Below, in pieces: positions 57,121 through 64,000 of a stretch of 64,000 nucleotides of DNA. Source of the DNA: Solanum dulcamara (taxonomy: Eukaryota; Streptophyta; Magnoliopsida; Solanales; Solanaceae); contig NC_077243.1 in the NCBI RefSeq assembly GCF_947179165.1, positions 51,574,001-51,638,000 on the forward strand. Reading direction: 5' to 3'. The notes beneath the pieces were generated by a model. The model was given only the letters and a program-made list of their open reading frames with translations, did not search any database and was not told the DNA's origin. Position numbers and translations under genes: made by a program. How positions within the stretch are numbered: position 1 is the first letter of the stretch; every line of letters starts with the position of its first letter.

Positions 57121-59236
57121 CTCCGATTTCATTTCGTGAATCAATTATGTAGGGTGTACCATGATATTATGAAGGTATTTGTAATATAAATTTAAGGTTT
57201 GGTGAAGCACCAAAATGTTAACAAACAGCTCCGAAGATTCAGCTGCGCTAAAGGAAATTCCGAGGCTAGTTACGGCAAGTTTTGGCAAGTTTCGGGTAAG
57301 GTTAATTTTTCTCTTTCAAACTGGAAGTTATGATGATGTTATGAGTATATTACATTTCTTCAATGAGGTTGGAAGTAGAAAAAATTCATAAGGATGTTTG
57401 ACGTTAGGAAAAAACTAAATTGAAGTGGTTGTAGCTAAATCGAAGTCGAGTAGTGGGTTGTCGTTGTGGGGTGCAGCTGGTTGGGTTGCATTTTGCAGGG
57501 ATTTAAATTATTATAAAAAATTTGTGGGTTCTTCTGGTTGGAGAAAAATGACCCTCTGTTTGGTATGGTTAAAGATTTTACGAAATGAAGGTTAAAAATT
57601 CTATTTCTATATCGTAGTTTTGAGCTAGTGGTTTGGAGTTGTATTGAGTAATGTTAAAGAAATTTATTTGTATATATGCTTTTGGTTGTTTTTTCTGGTA
57701 TGGTTGTTGACATGGTGGCCGAATTTAAATTTCGGGGATGTTAAAGTTATAAGGGAGATGCTGCCCAATTTTTGATAACTTAGGAACTAGTAATGAACTA
57801 GTCGAGAGAAATGGATAAGGAAATGACCTCTATGGAGACTTGATTGTAGAGTTGGAATTGGAAAGTGAAAGTTCATTAACCATAGTATTATTTTCATGTT
57901 AAATAGGTTCAAAAGACGACGAGGGGAATGTATTAGGAGTAATCCGTAAGAAGTATGTAAAGCTAACCGTTCGTTCTTTTGGCATGTGTTTGGCATAAGT
58001 ATCTAAAGCTTATTTTTCTCTTAGAATTTTTTGACATAAGTATATAAAGCGAATCTTCCTTTTTGGAATGGTTTTTATGAAACAAGTATATGATTTTTAT
58101 ATGATTCCAAGGAAGTTCCTATTCGTAGAGCCGCTAGGATGGCCAACTTCTTGATTTTCCAAAGGACATTCTATCGTGCCTAGATACGTGTATATGATTC
58201 CAAAAGTTCTATTTTGATATAACTCATAGTGATATTCAAAAGGTAATTGATACGACTCTTGTCTTGATTTTTGAATAATAGCTCATTTTGTTAACTCCAT
58301 CGAGTCTCAAACATGATTTAAAGTGCATTTAATTTCTCTCTACTCCACTCATGGATGCCTCAATGCTTCTTTCACCGAGCCCGGGTCATGTTTTATTATT
58401 GTGCGTACTTCTCTTTATTATTCGTCATGCCTTGATGTGAGGGAGAAGGTACAACCTGTACATGGGTTTTCAGGAGTTATGATATGCCATGTACACATAT
58501 GATATGATATGATCTGATATGACCATCTGATATGATATGATCTATTACGGAGATATTCCCTACTCTAGAGTTATGATGTGCTGTGGCGCCAGTGATGGGG
58601 CGGCGACCATGATTTTTTCACTGAGTCCCATAATGGGGATTGATATGGCATATGTTTTTCTGCATACATTATCTGTGGTTATGAAAAGCATTTTGATATT
58701 TTGGATAGTTTGCTCATTTGTGCACCTTCTGTTCTAGTAATAGCTTTACCTATTATAGTCCATGCTTTACATACTCGATATATTATCCATATTGACCCCC
58801 TTTCTTTGGGGGATGCGTTACATGCCCACAGGTATAAACACTCGGTTTATTGATCCGCTTGCTTAGGACATCCACCCTGTTGGTTGGTAGTGCTCCTTTG
58901 TCCGGAGCCCAATTTTGGTACTAACTTTTATGTTGTACATTTGTACATGTTGGTTAAGGGTGCGACGGGGCCCTGTCCTATCATATGACTAGGTTATTGT
59001 TCTATAGAGGTCTGTAGACTTGTGATATGTGTTATGTATATATGTTTTAGGCTTTGGGTTGCGTGATGGCCTTAATGACCCTCTTGTGCTATATCTGTTT
59101 TCATGCTCTCTCTAGCGACCCGTTTTTGATTTCTACTTTGGTTTATTCTGCTAACATGCTAAGTGGGACTAAGGGTACGTATGGGTGCCCAACTCAGGCA
59201 CCAATCACGGCCTATGGAGTTGGGTCATGAAAAAAG

Positions 59237-59248
59237 TGGTATCAGAGC
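59237..59248 (+). promoter_or_regulatory. E11 primer-binding site (initiator Met-tRNA)
   Basis: TGGTATCAGAGC, a perfect match, 4 bases after the LTR end. Confidence 0.92.
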
Positions 59249-60922
59249 GGTTTGGTCCTCAGAATGTCTATAGACCGTGCGGTTTATCGGTGTATGGTAC
59301 ACCATATCTATAAACAAGAGGCTACAGGTCATTTAGGATGTTAACTTTCTTTCTTGTCTTAGATCTTGTGATAGAGCCCAGCTATAGGAAATGAAATTCC
59401 TTTTTTTCTAACCTTTAGTTTCATCTGAAGAATGACATCGATTAAAGAAAGTGATGGATGATATTATAAGCTACATAGTATACAAGTAAGTAATGGTGCG
59501 GAAAAGTCATGATGGGTAAGCTAAGAAGATTGAAATATGATTGAAATGTAAAGTTGAAAATTGAAAGGAAAAGTAGACAGGAAAGTGTAACGGGTGCAGT
59601 ACGAGTTGGACATACGAGGTAAGTCCATTATTTTATACTATTGTTGATATTGGGCGCCCTGTAAGGCTGTGATATGAATATATATGTATTGGACCTGTGA
59701 GGCATTGTTGGTATTTCCTGAGTGTAGGTTTGGGATAGTAAGGAATATAGAGGAAACTCTTCCAAAAAAAAATTTGAAATAGAAAGAGAATGACATATAA
59801 GGTTGTAATATATCTTGAGAGATCATATCCATGGTAATGATAAGATCTGACTAAACTAGGAGTATAACTAACTTAGGGAAATAAGTTAATTGCGATATGG
59901 GTGGCAAGTAAAAGGTCAATACTGATATGGTGAGAAGTATGGTGATGGATATGAATGTCTCAAGACAGCCTGCGAGGTATTAAGGATGAGAATGATGAGG
60001 AAGGATAAGGGGTTAAGTACGCTTGCTCCACCAGGTGGAATTAGCTCAGAGTAAGGATCGTGAATAAAAGTTAAGAAATATTACCCTCCAGGATTGATCA
60101 AGAGCAGAATACAATGTTAATATAATGAGGATCATCATGGAAGTATGTAGAGCCTAGTAAAGAAGTAACTAAACAATGTGATTGTGAGTAAGATTAGGAG
60201 TTAGCATCGGGTGCACGATAAGGATCAAAGCTCATGAAGCAGAAAGGGGTATTGTGTATATGTACCTCCACTTTGGAAAATAGTGGAATCCCTCGAGGAT
60301 AGGGAATAGAAATAGCAAAACAACCAAGGCATTGTGAAATTATTAAAGGAACAAGTGGTATCCTTTGGAAAAAAAAAGGTGATAACAAAACATGAAACAC
60401 ATGTCATCATAGTATAAGTGCCCCCGAATGGAGAATCGGACACGATTATAAGCACTAGTAACGTACTGATTAGGATGAATGAAATGTGGATTCGTCTAAA
60501 CTACTACATTAGTTAAATGACTCAAGTACCATTACTTGGACTAGAGTGTGTACTATTTATCGAGAATTCTAAGAACCCTATGATTGTACTAAGGTTTCTT
60601 ACAGGGGTAACCTAAAGTATAGATGATCTAACAGAAGGTGTAGACATGGTGCAGTATGTTAAAGGGTTGGAACAGAATCATTTGCGTATGAATAGTTGAA
60701 ATAAACAGAGGATGACATGGGTACACCCTAAAAGGGGGAAGTGGAAAATAGAAATACAAGCATAAGAGAAAGTTAATTGACGCTATTATATGTAAATGGG
60801 AATGCTTAAAATTCAAATGAGATCCCATAAGGGATGGATGGATCTCGAGGCCAGCAATAAACAGATAAAAGTCGCAGTATATGAGACCATGTGAGGAACC
60901 ATTGGTCGAGACCTTAAGAGAT
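59249..60922 (+). other. E11 non-coding internal cassette
   Basis: It is co-linear with E6 29065-30755, with the same landmarks: TGAAATTCCTTTTT, GATTGAAATATGATTGAAAT, TATTGGGCGCCCTG, GGAATATAGAGGAAACTCT, GTACGCTTGCTCCACCAGG. Similarity ends at ATAGATGC, where the 5S fragment starts; E6 there reads ATGGGTGC and goes on differently. No open frame of note except a short antisense one (59638-59832) also present in E6 and E7. Confidence 0.78.
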
Positions 60923-61025
60923 AGATGCGATCATGCCAGCACTAACACATCGGATCCCATCAGAACTACGAAGTTAATCGTCCTTGGGCGAGACTAGTAC
61001 TAGGATGGGTGACCCCCTGGGAAGT
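60923..61025 (+). rRNA. 5S rRNA-derived fragment (truncated, inside E11)
   Basis: About 103 bases match plant 5S rRNA in the sense strand from nucleotide 1 or 2 to about 103. Landmarks: GATGCGATCATGCCAGCACT at the start, CGGATCCCATCAGAACT, box A region AAGTTAATCGTCC (60971-60983, family AAGTTAAGCGTGC), TTGGGCGAGACTAGTACTAG and box C region GGATGGGTGACC (61003-61014), ending CTGGGAAGT. The last about 15-17 bases of 5S are missing and E11 sequence follows. Several substitutions suggest age. No second copy or tandem array is present, so this is not a working rDNA unit. It sits exactly where E6 has its pol remnant. Confidence 0.93.
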
Positions 61026-61212
61026 GAAAGAGGAAAGGAAACACAAGTATCCATACCTAGTCCCAATATCTACAAGTAATCCCAACCTTTGGAATTTTGA
61101 TATTGAGTGCTCGATGGAAGTATATGTTATTGCAGTGGAACAAAAAAACTCTCCATATGGTGTGTATAAGATCATGAGGAAGGTTGTTGTTCACATTCAA
61201 GGATGAATATTC
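61026..61212 (+). other. E11 interior 3' end
   Basis: It is co-linear with E6 32866-33050 (GTAATCCCAACCTTTGGAA, GTATATGTTATTGCAGTGGA, CACATT...AGGATGAAT.TTCTAA): the last bases of the pol tail and the untranslated end. Only the end of the chromodomain-like reading could remain. Confidence 0.75.
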
Positions 61213-61227
61213 TAAAGGGGGAAATGA
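61213..61227 (+). promoter_or_regulatory. E11 polypurine tract
   Basis: TAAAGGGGGAAATGA-type purine run directly before the TG of the 3' LTR at 61228. Confidence 0.85.
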
Positions 61228-61959
61228 TGTTACACCCAATATTTTTGTACCTTGGAACGTGTTCTTAATTCTCTTGAAAGGCTCTTAAGTTTCATGGAAG
61301 GATCGTAAACCTCTCAAGTTTTTTAAGGTTTTCTAAAGTTTTTTAAAGCTTATAAAAGCTTCTTAAGTTTCTTGAAAGATTCCTAAGTTCTTGAAAGCTT
61401 CTTAGAAGTTACCATGTGAGCTGGATAGGCTATAACGCTATCAAACAACTCTAAGAAAAGGAGAGTGTGAACCCCATGGCAGGGAAGATTGGAAATAAAG
61501 TTATAGGAATCCGGAAGGAATTGGAGGCCAAGTAGTGAGTCGTAAGACCCGACTTACTTGTGTAAGCTATTACTTTGGATGTGTTACATACGTAAGCTAT
61601 CAACTTGGAAATTTTATATACTTAAGCTACTTGAGCACGTACCAAGATTACGTAGCAAAGATTATATAGATTCATAAAAGAAGATCAGATTACGAACCCA
61701 CGAGGGGGAAAAGAAGGTGACACGTGGCAGCATGAGAGAGTGCCACATGGCACCAGCTGGAGCAAAGGGGGTGGGCCTCTCATGCCACAAGGAAGCCTAT
61801 GGTTGGAGGAAGGGATATGTTGGCCCAATGAGGGCTTGACATATGTCACCACTTAGTTCTTGACATGTGTCACCACTTAGTGCTTGACATGTGTCACCAC
61901 TTAGGAGTTGACACGTGTCACCCCCTAAAAGTAGCCTATATATATGTTCTATGACTCAT
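61228..61959 (+). repeat. E11 3' LTR, first part
   Basis: It starts TGTTACACCCAATATTTTTG and is co-linear with the E11 5' LTR to just past the TATA box, where E12 begins at 61960. It has four 24-bp repeats where the 5' LTR has five. The remainder is beyond the window. Confidence 0.87.
61836..61930 (+). repeat. Four 24-bp G-box-like tandem repeats (E11 3' LTR)
   Basis: Units start at 61836, 61860, 61884 and 61908, exactly 24 bp apart. The last unit contains TGACACGTGTCA, a perfect 12-bp palindrome with a G-box core. A TATA run follows at 61938-61945. Confidence 0.92.
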
Positions 61960-64000
61960 TGTTATATCCCGTACTTCTGTACCTTGAGACGTGTTCGTAT
62001 GCTTCTTGAAAATCGCCATGTGATCCCTATTATCTATCACGTTACCAAATAACTCTAAGGAAGAGAGGATGTGATTCCCTGTGAGAGTAAAGGTTGGAAA
62101 TAGAGTTCTGAGTATTTGAAAGGAGTTGGAGGCCAACTAACAAATCGTGGAACTGGACTTGCTTACATAAGCTACTAACTTATAAATCCTACACACTTAA
62201 GCTACTTGGGTATACATCGAGCTTAAGTAGCAAGGAGTGCATAGACTCTTAAAATGAGAAGAGATGACGAACCTACAAAATGGAGCAAAAATTAGTTTCC
62301 GAAATTATGAAAGTAAAGCAAGTAGGTGACAAGCAAGCAGGTGACTCACCTACTTGGGATGGGCCCCACGCTGCCACGTGGCAGCTTTGGATTGGAAGCT
62401 TGGATGAGGTGGCACCCTAGGAGACTGCCATGTGTCACCCCTAGGGGGATGCCACGTGTCACCTCCTAAGGAGGTGTATATATACATGTTGCATGACTCT
62501 TAATTCATTTTCCATCCAAAAATATAAGCCAAAAATAGAGAGAAACGTGAGAGAAGAGAAGAGGAGGCAGCCATGGCTTGAGAGAGTTCAAGGTAAGTTT
62601 TCCAACATTTTCCTCTGTGAATTAATTATCTACGGTGTTCCTCAAGCACGTGGAGATGTATATATGTGTTTTATAATACCTACGGAACCATACCTTCAGC
62701 TTTACACTTGGAACAAACAAGAGAAAGTGTGAAAGAAGAAGAGGAAAGCTTTCGAGGGCAAGAAGAGGAGCTACGGGTTTGGGGCTGCCAAGGTAAGACT
62801 CAGAGTTTCGTTCCTTAAATTAATTATTTAAGGTATAGAAAAGTTGTATAATGATTTTTCATAGCAAAAACAATTCCAATTTGGAGCAGCGGAGAAGTGG
62901 CATAAATAATCCACAACTTTCAGCACGTTAAGGGGGTTTCCGAAGTTAATTTTCAGCAGGTTTGGGAAGCCGTTTGTTAAGGTATGGATTGGTTATATTC
63001 TCCCACATTTTGGTAAGGGATTTTAAATGATAATAAGGTGTTAATAAAGAAAAATTCATGGCTTGGGTCAGCACCAAACGGATAACAAGCAGTCCACACG
63101 ATTTCAGCAAGTTTGAAAAGTTTCCGAGTTGAAATTTGGAAGTTTTGGCCAATTTCGGGTAAGGTAAGGTTTATCCTCTTAAGTTGGAGTTTATTGTGTT
63201 GTTATTAAATGTATTATATGTTGTTTAAGTGGATGGAAATGTGAAAACATCATAGAAATGCTTGATGTTCGAAACAAACTAAATTGGAATAGCTATAGTT
63301 GAATTGTCGTCGAATTAAAGTGTTGTGCTTGTGGTGTACTGATGCAGGTGTCTGGGGGTTTGTTGCAGGGCCTAAATATTTTCTAAAAGGGTTGTGGGTG
63401 ATTATTTTAACATCCACATGACCTCGTTTTGTATAAATAAAGGCTTTGCGAAATAAAGACTAGAAACCCTATTTTGGTGTCGTAATTTTCAGCAAGTCGT
63501 TTGGAGCTTGTGTTGCGTGATGTCGCCATGTTTTATATTTATATGCTTCAGGGTGTTGTTTTTGGTTGGATTTAGTGATTGGGGATTTAATTGGAAATTC
63601 GGATAGGGCACTTTATAGGGGAGGTGCTGCCCAATTTTTGTTAACGCCTTAACTAATTAAAAAACTAGTTGAGGAGACGAACAAGGAAATAGGTTCCATG
63701 AATACTAAGGTGCAACCTAAGATGATGGAAAGTTAAAAGTGGTTGATATTCGTATTACTTTCATGTTGAATAGGTTCAAAGGACGATGAGGCAAACCGGA
63801 TAAAGAGTAACTCATAAGAGGTATGTGAAGCTTTCTTTTGGCATGCTTTTGGCATAAGTATGTAAAGCTATTCCTTCTTTTGGCATGTTTTGGTATAAGT
63901 ATGTAAAGCCTATCTTTTCTTTATTTTGGGCATGTCTTAGATCTACGTGACAAGTGATATGTGTATGAATCTTGGGGTAACTCTATTCATGAGCTCTGAA
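61960..64000 (+). repeat. E12: LTR start of a further element, continues past the window
   Basis: It starts TGTTATATCCCGTACTTC and follows the E7/E8/E9 LTR order: CCAAATAACTCTAAGGAAGA, hairpin repeat AAGTAGGTGACAAGCAAG region near 62330, GGGGATGCCACGTGTCACCTC, TATATATA (about 62476), AAGGTAAG (62590), then a second AAGGTAAG 200 bp on (62790), TGTTGCAGG (63361), GGGGAGGTGCTGCCC (about 63618). It is inserted in the E11 3' LTR. No internal region is reached. The open frame 62493-62732 is LTR sequence. Confidence 0.82.

Larger units (their letters stand above)
56218..59232 (+). repeat. E11 5' LTR
   Basis: It starts TATTACACCCC (TGTT decayed to TATT) and ends TGAAA where relatives have TGACA; 3,015 bp. 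The first about 740 bp are co-linear with the E11 3' LTR at 61228-61959. The last about 730 bp parallel the E1 3' LTR. It includes a TGATATGA-type repeat tract near 58495-58540. The open frame 58537-58737 has its counterpart in E1 and is LTR sequence, not a gene. Confidence 0.85.
56218..61959 (+). mobile_element. E11: non-autonomous-type element with a 5S rRNA fragment, 3' LTR interrupted by E12
   Basis: A 5' LTR, perfect primer site, non-coding cassette, a 5S rRNA-derived fragment, a short piece of the interior 3' end, a polypurine tract and the first 732 bp of a 3' LTR are present. The interior is only about 2.0 kb, against about 4.0 kb in E6. It sits inside E10 RT. E12 interrupts the 3' LTR at 61960. 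It has no gag or pol coding capacity. Confidence 0.87.

Noticed and set aside
60923..61025. Cassandra TRIM element as the source of the 5S sequence
   Set aside because: Cassandra carries 5S in short LTRs near PBS/PPT. Here it is a single copy in an interior, between segments co-linear with E6, with no short LTR pair.
62493..62732. Plus-strand open frame of 79 codons
   Set aside because: Spans the E12 promoter-proximal LTR segment and the splice-donor block; treated as chance.
1..64000. Host protein-coding genes
   Set aside because: I looked for exon-like open stretches outside the elements; 5099-5616 and 49956-51690 show none that I can support.

Overview
The window looks like plant nuclear DNA, most likely from a Solanaceae species such as pepper, tomato or a relative. 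That placement rests on general recognition of Ty3/gypsy retrotransposon protein families and LTR motifs, not on a search. I found no intact host gene. Almost all of the 64 kb is degenerate LTR-retrotransposon DNA, much of it nested. Every gag/pol reading frame is broken by stops or frameshifts, so the longest open frames are short islands inside pseudogenes. || Layout. E1 (+, 1-5098): 3' part of a chromovirus (RT end, RNase H, integrase, chromodomain) with its 3' LTR. 5099-5616: unassigned. E2 (-, 5617-8414): LTR fragment interrupted by E3. E3 (-, 8415 to about 16780): 3' LTR, integrase, RNase H, RT, protease, gag. E4 (+, 16948-22694): 5' LTR, primer-binding site, gag, protease, RT, RNase H, integrase, cut by E5. 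E5 (-, 22695-28232 and 46337-47789): Athila/Tat-like element with 3' LTR fragment, a putative plant transposon protein ORF in the env position, integrase, RNase H and RT. It is split by E6. E6 (+, 28233-35253 and 45275-46336): internal region mostly non-coding, split by E7. E7 (+, 35254-45274): complete element with two LTRs of about 3.5-3.65 kb and a 4/5-matching 5-bp target duplication; it lacks RT and RNase H. E8 (-, 47790-49306) and E9 (+, 49307 to about 49955): two LTR fragments head to head. 49956-51690: unassigned. E10 (+, 51721-56217): LTR, primer-binding site, gag, protease, RT, cut by E11. E11 (+, 56218-61959): 5' LTR, non-coding internal cassette, a 5S rRNA-derived fragment and the start of the 3' LTR, cut by E12 (+, 61960 to window end). 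|| How the parts relate. The autonomous-type elements (E1, E3, E4, E10) carry the usual gag-PR-RT-RH-IN order. E6, E7 and E11 share one LTR architecture: 24-bp G-box-like repeats or inverted-repeat hairpins, then TATA, then a consensus splice donor. They also share a non-coding internal cassette in place of RT/RNase H, so they look like a non-autonomous group that would depend on enzymes from relatives. The most unusual point is at 60923-61025 in E11, where about 100 nt of 5S rRNA sense sequence sits where a related element (E6) has its pol remnant, with short matching sequence at both junctions. This suggests capture of a cellular RNA by template switching. All boundaries not marked by TG...CA ends, PBS or polypurine tract were placed by eye.
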